Part shown: piece by piece, positions 1 through 13,153 of the stretch
Layout of the letters: every line of letters starts with the position of its first letter
Position numbering within the stretch: position 1 is the first letter of the stretch
Source: Rhodospirillaceae bacterium UBA1479
GTDB lineage: Bacteria > Pseudomonadota > Alphaproteobacteria > Rhodospirillales > Casp-alpha2
DNA: 64,000 bases
Direction: 5' to 3'
Assembly (NCBI GenBank): GCA_002325375.1
Contig: DCRZ01000008.1
Span: forward strand, 63,438 to 127,437
The notes under the pieces: generated by a model
Told to the model about the DNA's origin: nothing
The model's input: only the letters and a program-made list of their open reading frames with translations
Databases searched by the model: none
Made by a program: the position numbers and the translations under genes

Positions 1-539
1 GCGATGCGGCCGTCGAGGCTGGAGGCCGCCTTCAGCAGGACCAGCGGCCGGCCCTTGGCGGCGCGGGTGAAATAACCGGCGTTGATTTCCCGGGCGTGGG
101 GCTCGTCCAGGCCCTGGTCGACGGTGATCCCGGCATTTTCCAAGGCGGCGACACCCTGCCCGGCAACCCGATCGTCCGGATCGGTGACGGCGATGACGAC
201 ACGGCGGATGCCGGCGGCGATCAGGGCCTCCGTGCAGGGGCCGGTCTGGCCCGTGTGGCAGCAGGGTTCCAAGGTCACATAGGCCGTGGCGCCCCGGGCC
301 AGTTCCCCTGCCCGCGCCAGGGCTTCGGTTTCGGCATGGGGCCTGCCGCCCGGCTGGGTCCAGCCGCGTCCGACCACGCGGCCGCCGCCGTCGCGGCAGC
401 CTTCAAGGTCCGGGCGGACCAGGACGCAGCCGACCGCCGGATTGGGCCAGGCATTGCCCAGCCCGCGCCGGGCCAAGCCCAGCGCCATGACCATGAACCG
501 CCGGTCGTGTTTGGTGAATGGCTTAGTCGTCTTCGCCAC
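1..539 (-). CDS. ribD: Bifunctional riboflavin biosynthesis deaminase/reductase RibD (partial, C-terminus beyond window)
   Basis: Only the N-terminal part (about 179 codons) is present; the gene runs off the left edge. The visible part is the zinc-dependent deaminase domain, which deaminates the pyrimidine intermediate of riboflavin synthesis. It shows the family start [25 protein letters not shown], the zinc/catalytic HAE in PHAETEAL, and the second zinc motif [13 protein letters not shown]. The beginning of the reductase domain ([12 protein letters not shown]) is reached at the edge. The best start is GTG at 539, which overlaps the nrdR stop by 17 bases and keeps the conserved DRRF; an ATG at 494 would delete it. 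It is probably translated together with nrdR. Confidence 0.93.
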   Translation of the reverse strand, partial: MAKTTKPFTKHDRRFMVMALGLARRGLGNAWPNPAVGCVLVRPDLEGCRDGGGRVVGRGWTQPGGRPHAETEALARAGELARGATAYVTLEPCCHTGQTGPCTEALIAAGIRRVVIAVTDPDDRVAGQGVAALENAGITVDQGLDEPHAREINAGYFTRAAKGRPLVLLKAASSLDGRI

Positions 540-981
540 TTAAATTCTCGACGAAGGCCTCAAAATCCTTGGCCTCGCGGAAGTTTCGGTAGACGGAGGC
601 AAAGCGGACGTAGGCGACCTGATCCAGATTGGCCAGATTCTCCATAACCATTTCGCCGACCACCTTGGAGGGAATCTCGTTTTCCCCCAAAGTTTCCAGC
701 CGGCGCTGTATGGAATTGACGATCCGCTCGATACGGTCTTCGTCGACCGGGCGTTTGCGGAGCGCGATGTGCAGGGAACGCGACAGCTTGTCGCGGTCGA
801 ACGGGGTCTTTTCCCCGCCTTTCTTGACGACCACAAGTTCACGCAGTTGGACCCGTTCAAACGTCGTCCAACGGGCACCACAGGCCGGACAGAAGCGTCG
901 GCGGCGTACCGCCGAGCCGTCTTCGGTCGGCCGGGAATCCTTCACCTGAGAATCGTCATGTCCGCAGAATGGGCACCGCAT
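523..981 (-). CDS. nrdR: Transcriptional repressor NrdR
   Basis: 152 residues, the normal family length. NrdR is a nucleotide-sensing repressor of ribonucleotide reductase genes. An N-terminal zinc ribbon is visible ([10 protein letters not shown] with C3 and C6, then CPACG with C31 and C34), followed by an ATP-cone domain from about residue 49 to 140 ([17 protein letters not shown] and later motifs). It lies between glyA and ribD, all on the minus strand; glyA-nrdR-ribD is a common alphaproteobacterial order. No ribonucleotide reductase gene is in the window, so its targets are elsewhere. Confidence 0.97.
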   Translation of the reverse strand: MRCPFCGHDDSQVKDSRPTEDGSAVRRRRFCPACGARWTTFERVQLRELVVVKKGGEKTPFDRDKLSRSLHIALRKRPVDEDRIERIVNSIQRRLETLGENEIPSKVVGEMVMENLANLDQVAYVRFASVYRNFREAKDFEAFVENLSGEDD

Positions 982-1045
982 CGGTCACTACTCCCCAATA
1001 TTTTGTGTTTTGTACCCGCTCAGGTCTAAACAAGCCGTTACCGGC

Positions 1046-2359
1046 CTAGATGTTCGAATAGATCGGAAAATCCCGGCACAGCCGGCCCACGGCTTCGGCC
1101 GCCTTGGCTTCCACCGCAGAATTGTCGTCCGGATTGGCGGCGACGCCATCCAGCACGTCGGCGATCAGGTTGCCGATTTCGCGGAATTCCCCCTCGCCGA
1201 AGCCGCGCGTGGTGCCCGCCGGCGTGCCCAGCCGGATGCCCGAGGTCACCGTCGGCTTTTCCGGATCGAACGGCACGCCGTTCTTGTTGCAGGTCATGCG
1301 GGCGTTTTCCAGGGCGGCCTCGGCCGCGACCCCGGTCAGCCCCTTGGCGCGCATATCGACCAGCATCAGATGCGTGTCCGTGCCGCCGGCGACGATATCG
1401 AAGCCGCGGGAAACCAGCGTTTCCGCGAGAACCCGGGCATTGGCGACGACGCGCGCCGAATAGTCCTTGAATTCAGGGCGCAACGCTTCGCCGAAAGCCA
1501 CCGCCTTGGCGGCGATGACATGCATCAGCGGCCCGCCCTGCAGGCCCGGGAATACGGCCGAATTGATCTTTTTGGCGATCGCTTCGTCGTTGGTCAGGAT
1601 CATGCCGCCACGGGGGCCGCGCAGGGTCTTGTGGGTCGTCGTGGTGGCGATGTCCGCATAGGGGAACGGACTTGGATGCACCCCGGCGGCGACCAGGCCC
1701 GCGAAATGCGCCATATCGACCATCATCAGCGCGCCGACCTTGTCGCAGATCTCGCGGAACTTGGGGAAATCAAGGGTGCGGGGATAGGCGGAACCGCCGG
1801 CGATGATGATCTTGGGCTTGTGTTCCATGGCCAGGCGCTCGACCTCATCGAAATCGACCAGGGCGTCCTGACGGCGCACGCCGTACTGCACGGCGTCGAA
1901 CCACTTGCCGGACATGGCAGGCGGCGCCCCGTGGGTCAGGTGTCCGCCGGCGGCCAGGGACATGCCCATGATGGTCTCGCCCGGCTTGACCAGGGCCAGC
2001 ATCACGGCCCCGTTGGCCTGCGCGCCGGAATGGGGCTGCACGTTGGCGAAACCGCAGTTGAACAGCTTCTTGGCCCGGTCGATCGCCAGCGTTTCCGCGA
2101 CGTCGACGAATTCGCAGCCGCCGTAATAGCGCCGCCCGGGATAGCCCTCGGCGTACTTGTTGGTCATGACCCCGCCCTGGGCCTCCATGACCGCGCGGGA
2201 CACGATGTTTTCGGACGCGATCAGCTCGATCTTGTCCTGCTGGCGTTTCAGCTCGGCGCGCTCGGCGGCGTAAAGCTCCGGGTCCGTCTCGGACAACGGT
2301 GCTTCGAAGAAGCGGTTGAGGGAGGGATCGGCGTATTTCGGGGTATCGGCGTCGGGCAT
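1046..2359 (-). CDS. glyA: Serine hydroxymethyltransferase
   Basis: 437 residues, full length. This PLP enzyme interconverts serine and glycine with transfer of a one-carbon unit to tetrahydrofolate. It has YPGRRYYGG near residue 73, the cofactor-stacking region [11 protein letters not shown], and the PLP lysine in [14 protein letters not shown] (about K244). The C-terminal domain is intact through [17 protein letters not shown]. It starts 88 bases downstream of rpiB and is followed 64 bases later by nrdR, so the three probably share a transcript. Nothing is unusual in the sequence. Confidence 0.98.
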   Translation of the reverse strand: MPDADTPKYADPSLNRFFEAPLSETDPELYAAERAELKRQQDKIELIASENIVSRAVMEAQGGVMTNKYAEGYPGRRYYGGCEFVDVAETLAIDRAKKLFNCGFANVQPHSGAQANGAVMLALVKPGETIMGMSLAAGGHLTHGAPPAMSGKWFDAVQYGVRRQDALVDFDEVERLAMEHKPKIIIAGGSAYPRTLDFPKFREICDKVGALMMVDMAHFAGLVAAGVHPSPFPYADIATTTTHKTLRGPRGGMILTNDEAIAKKINSAVFPGLQGGPLMHVIAAKAVAFGEALRPEFKDYSARVVANARVLAETLVSRGFDIVAGGTDTHLMLVDMRAKGLTGVAAEAALENARMTCNKNGVPFDPEKPTVTSGIRLGTPAGTTRGFGEGEFREIGNLIADVLDGVAANPDDNSAVEAKAAEAVGRLCRDFPIYSNI

Positions 2360-2447
2360 GGCGGGTTCTCGGTCCTTGAAGTTCGGTTGCAGCGCCCGGA
2401 CGCCGTCGGCAGCGGGCGCGGATGTTCAGGCTATGTGGCGGCCGGCC

Positions 2448-2891
2448 CTAGGCCGGGGTGGACAGCTTGTCCACGCGGCGGCCGTGGCGGCCGCCCTCGA
2501 AGTCGGTTTCCAGGAATATTTTAAGGCAATCCTTGGCCGTTTCGGCGCCGATCATTCGGCCGCCGAAGCAGATTACGTTGGCGTCGTTGTGCTGGCGGCA
2601 CATGCGGGCCCCGAGCGCATCATGGATCAGGGCGGCGCGGACTTCCGGATAGCGGTTGGCGGCTATGGAAATGCCGATCCCGGAGCCGCAGACCAGAACG
2701 CCCAAGCCGGCCTTGCCGTCGCGGATGGCCTGGGCCATGGCGAAGCCGAAATCGGGGTAATCGACCGAGTCCTCGGAATTGGTGCCAAGGTCCAGGACCT
2801 CATGGCCCATGTCGGCAAGCTGCTTGAGCAGATCGGTTTTCAAGGCGAAGCCGGCGTGATCGCAGGCGATGGCGACGGGTTTGGTGCTCAC
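2448..2891 (-). CDS. rpiB: Ribose-5-phosphate isomerase B
   Basis: 147 residues from a GTG at 2891. The reading frame stays open for 45 more codons upstream, but homology begins at STKPVAIACDHAG, so the GTG is preferred. RpiB interconverts ribose 5-phosphate and ribulose 5-phosphate in the pentose phosphate pathway. Family marks are DHAG at 11-14, the catalytic cysteine in VCGSGIGISIAANR (about C68) and RMCRQHNDANV. It sits just upstream of glyA, a frequent arrangement in alphaproteobacteria. The 188 bases upstream contain no promoter I can defend. Confidence 0.96.
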   Translation of the reverse strand: MSTKPVAIACDHAGFALKTDLLKQLADMGHEVLDLGTNSEDSVDYPDFGFAMAQAIRDGKAGLGVLVCGSGIGISIAANRYPEVRAALIHDALGARMCRQHNDANVICFGGRMIGAETAKDCLKIFLETDFEGGRHGRRVDKLSTPA

Positions 2892-3079
2892 GGTTGTCCA
2901 CCTGGGGCTTTTTGGAAGGCTGCGTTCGTCCGGCGGCAGTGATACCACATCTCGATTCCGGCCGCCACACGAACACAAGGGCTCTGCGCCGCTCCAGATG
3001 TAGAAATCACTGGATCGGCGCGACACATGTGGAAAAACCGGCGGCGAAAATCAAGCGCCGAATTGTCCCCCGGCAATGT

Positions 3080-3325
3080 TCAGGCCAGCAGGTCCGTGCG
3101 CCCGGTGCGGCCCGGCCCCATGATCTGGGCGCGGCGCTTGCGCAGTACGTATTTCAGCTTGCGGACGGCCAGGCGCTGAACCATCGATTGGGAATACTTG
3201 GAATCGCAGATGGAGATCACTTCGACGCCCGTGCGCGGGTCGATGGCGGTGACGCGTACATAGCGTCCCTTGGGCTGGAACTCGAACAGCACTTCCGGCA
3301 GGTAAACGTCGTCTTGCGTGGCCAA
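3080..3325 (-). CDS. Small conserved protein, probably DUF6898 family
   Basis: 81 residues starting at an ATG (MATQDDVYLPEVLFEF). The sequence has a short beta-rich half (EVLFEFQPKGRYVRVTAIDPRTGVEV) and a basic helical half (RLAVRKLKYVLRKRRAQ). This resembles a small alphaproteobacterial family that I recall as DUF6898; the name is from memory, not a search. No signal peptide or membrane segment is visible. It lies 52 bases downstream of icmF on the same strand and 188 bases upstream of rpiB. Function unknown. Confidence 0.8.
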   Translation of the reverse strand: MATQDDVYLPEVLFEFQPKGRYVRVTAIDPRTGVEVISICDSKYSQSMVQRLAVRKLKYVLRKRRAQIMGPGRTGRTDLLA

Positions 3326-3377
3326 GCCAGAGCCCTTTATTTCAGCGGCCGGAAGGCGGGTGTTCAGGCCGGTCCGT

Positions 3378-7836
<4,459 letters not shown>

Positions 7837-7849
7837 TGGGCGATCGCTT

Positions 7850-8365
7850 CTAGGGCCGGACGCTGATGTTCAGCAGGCGGTGCACATCAAGCACCACCAT
7901 CAACTCACCCTTCAAGCGATAGATTCCGTTGGCGAATTCGCGCCACAGAGAGTCCAGGGTTGCCGGATTACGCTCGTAAAGATCGTTGGACAGGCTGATC
8001 ACGTCACCAATGCTGTCGACCAGCAGGGTGTAGAGCTCGTGTTCGTGTTCCACCGTCACCGCCATGGCGTTTTCCGAGGCTTCCGTGCTGGTCGGCAGGC
8101 CTAGGCGCACACGCACGTCGATGACGGTGACGATGCGGCCGCGCAGGTTGATGGAGCCGCGCACTTCCGGCGGCGCCAGCGGGATCGAGGCGATGCGGTC
8201 CGGTGATAGGATGTCCTGGACCATCAACACGGGAATGCCGAACAGCTGTTTCTTGACCCGGAAGGTCACGAAATCTTCCAGGTCCTCACCCGGGTGCGTC
8301 GCCAGTTCGCGGGTTTCCGCTTCGCGCAGCGCGCGGGACGAGTTTACAGCCTGAACTTCAGCCAT
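7850..8365 (-). CDS. cheW: Chemotaxis coupling protein CheW
   Basis: 171 residues from the ATG at 8365, chosen because GGGAG lies 8 bases before it; the frame also offers a GTG at 8374. CheW couples chemoreceptors to the CheA kinase. The whole protein is one CheW domain (FVTFRVKKQLFGIPVLMVQDIL, GSINLRGRIVTVIDVRVRLG, LVDSIGDVISL). A short extension of about 30 residues precedes the domain. It stands alone, with no cheA, mcp or response regulator beside it, although motAB lies 8 kb away. It may serve as a general CheW or another signalling array. Confidence 0.95.
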   Translation of the reverse strand: MAEVQAVNSSRALREAETRELATHPGEDLEDFVTFRVKKQLFGIPVLMVQDILSPDRIASIPLAPPEVRGSINLRGRIVTVIDVRVRLGLPTSTEASENAMAVTVEHEHELYTLLVDSIGDVISLSNDLYERNPATLDSLWREFANGIYRLKGELMVVLDVHRLLNISVRP

Positions 8366-8433
8366 TATCGGCACTCCCAGATTTCCGGCGGTCTTGCGCG
8401 AAAATGCGTCTGACCGATCCTTAACGTGGCTGC

Positions 8434-8462
8434 ATAGTATTCGTCGGCCCGGCGACTTTCAA
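8434..8462 (-). promoter_or_regulatory. Candidate sigma-70 promoter of cheW
   Basis: On the minus strand TTGAAA (8462-8457) and TACTAT (8439-8434) are separated by exactly 17 bases, and the -10 lies about 70 bases before the cheW ATG. This is one of the better sigma-70 matches in the window. It implies housekeeping rather than flagellar-sigma control. Confidence 0.6.
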
Positions 8463-8504
8463 TACAGACAAAGGTATGTGTCCGCTGAATAAATTCGGGC
8501 CGGA

Positions 8505-9347
8505 TCAGGCCGTGAGCCAGTCCGCGATCAGATTCAGCTGAACCTCGTCCATCAAAGCCGGCGCATGACCGACACCGGGAATTTCATGGGCCGTCGCCTT
8601 GGGGCCGCGGGATTGCATCTCCGCCAGGGTGTCGGCGCGCAAAAGGTCCGATTGCGCGCCCCGGATCACGGTGACCGGACACCGGATCGCGTCCCACACG
8701 GGCCATAGCACCAAATCGTTGTCGACCGCGCTTTGGAACGGTTTGGCCAGGCTGGGATCGTACTTCAGCACCAGCCGCCCGCCGCCCCCCTCACGCACGC
8801 TGTGGCGGGCGAGATGGGCCCATTGGTCGTCGGTCAGGGGGCCGAACGGCGCGTGGACTTGGCGGATATAGGCTTCCGCCTCGGCCATGTCGGCGAAATC
8901 CGGCGCCGTGCCCAGGTAGGCGGCGATGCGCTGAAGGGAGTCCTTGGTCACCACCGGCCCGGCATCGTTCATCAGCAGGCGTTCGACCGGCGTCCCCGGC
9001 CCCGCTGCCATGATCATGCCGAGCAAGGCCCCCATGGAGGTGCCGAGCCAGGCGACCCGGTCCACGTCGAGCCGGGCGATCAAGGCCGTCAGGTCGGCGA
9101 GGTACTGCGGATAGCCGTATTGCAGGGGATCGGCGAGGCGACCGCTGTCGCCGCGCCCGACGATGTCGGGGCAAACGACGCGCCAGCGGTCGGAGAACCG
9201 TTCGGCCACCGCATCGAAGTCGCGGCCGTTGCGGGTCAGGCCATGAACGCAGAGCAGGACCGGGCCGTCGGCCGGTCCCCACTGCCAATAGACGACCTCG
9301 TGAAACGTGCCGAGGGCGGAGCGGCCGAGGAACGATTTGCGCTGCAT
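8505..9347 (-). CDS. Alpha/beta-fold hydrolase
   Basis: 280 residues. The alpha/beta hydrolase fold is clear: the oxyanion region VHGLTRNGRDF near residue 35, CPDIVGRGDSG near 59, the nucleophile elbow GTSMGAL with the serine near 104, and a C-terminal catalytic histidine in GVGHAP. The acid is probably the aspartate in GAQSDLL. The substrate is unknown; the family includes esterases and C-C hydrolases. It lies 35 bases downstream of the CoA-transferase on the same strand. A related protein sits at 38578-39447 with the same LTRN motif. No signal peptide, so cytoplasmic. Confidence 0.9.
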   Translation of the reverse strand: MQRKSFLGRSALGTFHEVVYWQWGPADGPVLLCVHGLTRNGRDFDAVAERFSDRWRVVCPDIVGRGDSGRLADPLQYGYPQYLADLTALIARLDVDRVAWLGTSMGALLGMIMAAGPGTPVERLLMNDAGPVVTKDSLQRIAAYLGTAPDFADMAEAEAYIRQVHAPFGPLTDDQWAHLARHSVREGGGGRLVLKYDPSLAKPFQSAVDNDLVLWPVWDAIRCPVTVIRGAQSDLLRADTLAEMQSRGPKATAHEIPGVGHAPALMDEVQLNLIADWLTA

Positions 9348-9382
9348 GTCGTTTCGCTCCCCTGCCCTGACCCGCCGCGGCG

Positions 9383-10600
9383 TCAGATCACGCCGCGGTC
9401 ACGCAAGCCCGCGACCTCGTCGGGGCTGAGACCCAGGACCTCGCCCAGGACCTCTTCCGAATGTTGGCCCAGAACCGGCGGCGCCATGCGGTAATCGACC
9501 TGCGATTTGGAGAATTTCAGCGGGCTCGCGACCATGCTGACCGGCTTGCTGCCGGTCTTCGGGTGCGGCATGTCGAGCCGCATGCCGCGGGCCAGGAACT
9601 GCGGATCGGCGAACACCTGGTCCAGGCGGTTGATGGGCCCGCAGCTGACGTTGTTCTTCTCCAGCTCCGTCAACCAGAATTCCGACGGCTTGGCGGCGAT
9701 GATCGGCTTCAGCAATGCCACGATCTCGTCCCGGTTCGACACGCGGTTGGCGTTGGTCGCGAATTTCGGGTCTTCGGCCAGGTTCTCGCAGCCGGCGACC
9801 TTGCAGAAACGCTGGAACTGGCCATCGTTGCCCACGGCCAGAATGATGTCGCCGTCGGCGGTCGCGAACGACTGATATGGCACGATGTTCGGGTGCGCAT
9901 TGCCCAGACGCGGCGGGTTCTGACCGGTGGCCAGGAAGTTCGCCCCCTGGATCGACAGAATGGCGGCGGTGGTGTCCAGCATGCCAATGTCGATGTGCTG
10001 GCCCTCGCCGGTGACTTCGCGGTGACGCAGGGCGGCGTTGATGCCGACGGCGGCGTACATGCCCGCGATCAGGTCGGAAATGGGGATGCCGGCTTTCTGC
10101 GGATCGCTGTCCGGCTCACCGGTGACGCTCATGAAGCCGCCCATGCCCTGGATCAGCACGTCGTATCCGGGACGGTTGGCGTAGGGCCCCGTATGGCCGA
10201 AGCCGGTGACCGAGCAATAGACCAGGCCCGGATTGTCGTCCTTCAACTGCTCATAACCCAGGCCATACTTGGCCAGGCCGCCGGTCTTGAAGTTTTCGAC
10301 CAGCACGTCGGACTTGGCGATCATCTTCTTCGCCAGTTCGATGCCTTCGGGTTTGGTCAGGTCCAGGGTGATCGAGCGCTTGTTGCGGTTGGCGCAGGTG
10401 AAATAGGCGCTCTGATCCGTGTCCTGGCCCTCGCCGTCCTTCAGGTAGGGCGGCGCGAAGCCGCGCGTGTCGTCGCCCTTGCCGGGAATTTCCACCTTGA
10501 TCACGTCGGCGCCCAAGTCGCCGAGAATCTGCGTGCAGGAGGGGCCCGCTAGAATGCGGGTCAGATCGAAAACCCGAAGGCCGCTCAAGGGTCCGGACAT
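9383..10600 (-). CDS. Family III CoA-transferase (CaiB/BaiF type)
   Basis: 405 residues from the ATG at 10600, preceded by GGAAAC and giving the canonical start MSGPLSGLRVFDLTRILAGP. Family III enzymes move CoA between carboxylic acids through an aspartyl-CoA intermediate. Visible marks are GDLGADVIKVE, the formyl-CoA-transferase-like NRNKRSITLDL, VENFKTGGLAKYGL, and the aspartate in GIPISDLIAGMYA (about D176), the probable nucleophile. Donor and acceptor cannot be told from sequence; succinyl-CoA-dependent dicarboxylate activation is common among close relatives. It probably forms a unit with the downstream hydrolase. Confidence 0.93.
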   Translation of the reverse strand: MSGPLSGLRVFDLTRILAGPSCTQILGDLGADVIKVEIPGKGDDTRGFAPPYLKDGEGQDTDQSAYFTCANRNKRSITLDLTKPEGIELAKKMIAKSDVLVENFKTGGLAKYGLGYEQLKDDNPGLVYCSVTGFGHTGPYANRPGYDVLIQGMGGFMSVTGEPDSDPQKAGIPISDLIAGMYAAVGINAALRHREVTGEGQHIDIGMLDTTAAILSIQGANFLATGQNPPRLGNAHPNIVPYQSFATADGDIILAVGNDGQFQRFCKVAGCENLAEDPKFATNANRVSNRDEIVALLKPIIAAKPSEFWLTELEKNNVSCGPINRLDQVFADPQFLARGMRLDMPHPKTGSKPVSMVASPLKFSKSQVDYRMAPPVLGQHSEEVLGEVLGLSPDEVAGLRDRGVI

Positions 10601-10774
10601 GTCTGTTTCCTTTTGTTGGTCGCGCCTTATTGTGGGCGTCAGGCGATGGTAGGGAACGCTTGGCACGCCCGGAAACCGGGGGCCGGCGCAAATTTGGTGT
10701 CGCGCGATGTATAACGCCAAGATTTACCCCCCGCAATGCAGGCGGGCGAAAATTTCCGGCCCGAAAGGTCCGCA

Positions 10775-13105
10775 ATGCGGCTGCGTGGGCTGAAGGTCTG
10801 GGGCCTTGCGCTGGCCGTGGCGCTTGTCGGCGGCGGTGCGACCCTGCTCGCCCCGACCTTTGCCAAGACGTCGGGCAGCCTGAAGCTCACGGGGCTTTCG
10901 GCGCCGGTGACGGTCACCCGCGACGGCCATGGCGTGCCGCGCATCCGCGCCGACAACGGGGACAGCGCCTTTTTCGCCCTCGGTTTCGTCCATGCCCAGG
11001 ACCGGTTCTTCCAGATGGAATTGATGCGCCGCGCGGGGGCTGGGCGGCTGGCGGAAATGTTGGGCGCGCCGGCCCTCGACATGGACCGCTACATGCGTCG
11101 GCTGGGAATCTACCGGCTGGCCGAAGCGCAGGCGAAGGCCGCGTCGCCCGAATTGAAGAGCCGTCTGAAGGCCTATGCCGACGGGGTCAACGCCTGGATC
11201 GACGAGACCGCCTGGCCGCGCACCGTCGAATTCTTGGCACTTCGTCATACGCCTGAACCCTGGCGACCCGCCGACAGCCTGGTCTGGGGCAAGCTGATGG
11301 CCCTGCGCCTGGCGGGTAATTGGCGGACGGAACGCCTGCGTCTCGACATGTTGGCCAGACTGTCGCCGGAACAGGTGGATTTCCTGTGGCCGCCCTACCC
11401 CGGCGACGCACCGACGGCCTTTCCGGGCGTGCCCGGCGGCGGCAGCGGTTTGGCAGCCTTTCCCGCCCTGGATTGGGATCCGCGCAGCGCGGGCGCGCCG
11501 GGCACGGCGTCCAACGCCTGGGCGCTGTCGGGGGCGCGCACGTCGACCGGCAAGCCGTTCCTGGCCAACGACCCGCATCTGGAATTCCGGGCGCCGATCC
11601 TGTGGTATCTGGCGCGCCTGGAAACCCCGGACGGCGTGCTTGCCGGGGCGACCGTGCCCGGCGTGCCGTTCCTGCTGATCGGCCACAACGGCCATGTCGC
11701 CTGGGGGTTCACGACCACGGGGGCGGATACGGAAGACCTGATTATCGAAACCCCGGCCGGGCAACCGGGCACCTACCGCACCGACACCGGCGACGGGATG
11801 GCCGAATTCGGCACACGTACCGAGGTCATCAAGGTGCGGGACGGCGCGCCGGAAATCCTGAAGGTGCTGGAAACCCCCGACGGCCCCGTCATTACCGAGG
11901 CCGACGGCCGCCCGGTGACCCTCTCTGCCCCCTATCTGGAAGCGGGCGACCGCACGCCGGAAGCACTCCTGGCCCTCAACGCCGCCAAGACCAAGGCCGA
12001 TGTCGCGGCGGCCCTGCGCCAGTTCCATGCCCCCGTGCAGAACATCCTGTATGCCACCCGGGCAGGCGATATCGGCATGATCACGGCGGGCCGCCTGCCC
12101 CGGCGCAAACGCGGCGGCGGCGCGGTGCCACTGGTCCGCACCCAGGGGCCGGTGGGGTACGGCGGTTATCTCGATCCATCGGTGATGCCGCGCTATGCCG
12201 ATCCGCCGGGCGGCGTGCTGCTGAACGCCAACAACAAGGTCACGCCTCCGGGCTTTCCCTTCGCGATCGCCGCCGACTGGCCGCCACCCTTTCGCGCCCG
12301 ACGGCTGGCCGATCTGCTGGCCGGTGACCGGCCCGACCCGATCACCCCCCAGATGGACATTCATTCCGCCGGGGCCGAGGAACTGTTGGCCTTCGCCTTG
12401 GCGCAATTGGACGACGTTGCCGGCCGCCGGCCCCTGGTTCGTACGTTGGAGCGTTGGGACGGCGCCATGGACCGCCGCCAGCGCGCACCCCTCGCCTACA
12501 TGTTCTTTGCCCTCAACCTGAAACGCGCCATCTTCGCCGACGACCTGGGCGACCTGATCGGCCGCTGGCACGGCCTGCGCATCCAGGCCGTGGTCCGCGC
12601 CCTGACCGCCGGACAGCCGTGGTGCGACGACCGGGGAACGGCGGACAGGGTCGAAACCTGCGCCGACGCGGTCGTCCGCGCCTTGGACCACACGGCCCGC
12701 GACCTCATGGGCCTGGATCGGGAACTGGGTCGCACGGCGCTGTGGGGCGATGTGCATGTCGCCCGGTTCGAACATCCCCTGTTCCGGCACATTCCCCTGC
12801 TCCGCGATTGGACGACGGTCGAGGTCGCGACGGACGGCGGCAACGACACCCTCAACCGGGGCGCCATGTGGTTGGGGCGCAAGGACGCTCCCTTTGCCCA
12901 TCGCCATGGGGCGGGGCTGCGCGCCCTCATGGATTTGAGCGATCCGGACGGTTCCCGCTTCATCATCGCCACGGGGCAGTCGGGCAATCCGCTCAGCCCG
13001 CGTTATCGCGATCTGGCCGATGCCTGGCGGGACGGCCAAACCATGACCCTGGGGCCGGACCCGTCAGGGGCGCGCGACGTTCTGAAAATTCTGCCAAAAG
13101 ACTAA
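10775..13105 (+). CDS. Penicillin acylase family protein (N-terminal nucleophile amidohydrolase)
   Basis: 776 residues from the ATG at 10775, with AAAGG seven bases upstream; an earlier in-frame ATG at 10736 lacks such a site. These enzymes are made as one chain and cut themselves to expose a serine. The new N-terminus is seen as GTA before SNAWALSG, serine about residue 246. The first part holds VTRDGHGVPRIRA and ALGFVHAQDRFFQMELMRR; the second holds NDPHLEF, GHNGHVAWGFTTTGAD and the late asparagine region LNANNKV. An uncleaved or cleavable hydrophobic N-terminus (VWGLALAVALVGGGATLLAP) points to the periplasm. The substrate could be beta-lactams, cyclic lipopeptides or acyl-homoserine lactones; sequence does not decide. 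Confidence 0.92.
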   Translation: MRLRGLKVWGLALAVALVGGGATLLAPTFAKTSGSLKLTGLSAPVTVTRDGHGVPRIRADNGDSAFFALGFVHAQDRFFQMELMRRAGAGRLAEMLGAPALDMDRYMRRLGIYRLAEAQAKAASPELKSRLKAYADGVNAWIDETAWPRTVEFLALRHTPEPWRPADSLVWGKLMALRLAGNWRTERLRLDMLARLSPEQVDFLWPPYPGDAPTAFPGVPGGGSGLAAFPALDWDPRSAGAPGTASNAWALSGARTSTGKPFLANDPHLEFRAPILWYLARLETPDGVLAGATVPGVPFLLIGHNGHVAWGFTTTGADTEDLIIETPAGQPGTYRTDTGDGMAEFGTRTEVIKVRDGAPEILKVLETPDGPVITEADGRPVTLSAPYLEAGDRTPEALLALNAAKTKADVAAALRQFHAPVQNILYATRAGDIGMITAGRLPRRKRGGGAVPLVRTQGPVGYGGYLDPSVMPRYADPPGGVLLNANNKVTPPGFPFAIAADWPPPFRARRLADLLAGDRPDPITPQMDIHSAGAEELLAFALAQLDDVAGRRPLVRTLERWDGAMDRRQRAPLAYMFFALNLKRAIFADDLGDLIGRWHGLRIQAVVRALTAGQPWCDDRGTADRVETCADAVVRALDHTARDLMGLDRELGRTALWGDVHVARFEHPLFRHIPLLRDWTTVEVATDGGNDTLNRGAMWLGRKDAPFAHRHGAGLRALMDLSDPDGSRFIIATGQSGNPLSPRYRDLADAWRDGQTMTLGPDPSGARDVLKILPKD

Positions 13106-13153
13106 GCAAGCGTGTAGAACGGCGGCTTCAGTTGCCGCAACGGAACCTGTGCC

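Noticed and set aside
10724..13039. Very long minus-strand reading frame opposite the penicillin-acylase gene, and similar ones opposite glyA, the threonine dehydratase, parC, pyrG, the PpiD-like gene and trpE
   Set aside because: High-GC codon use leaves the antisense frame open; the translations show no family motifs and are repetitive in R, G, A and H.
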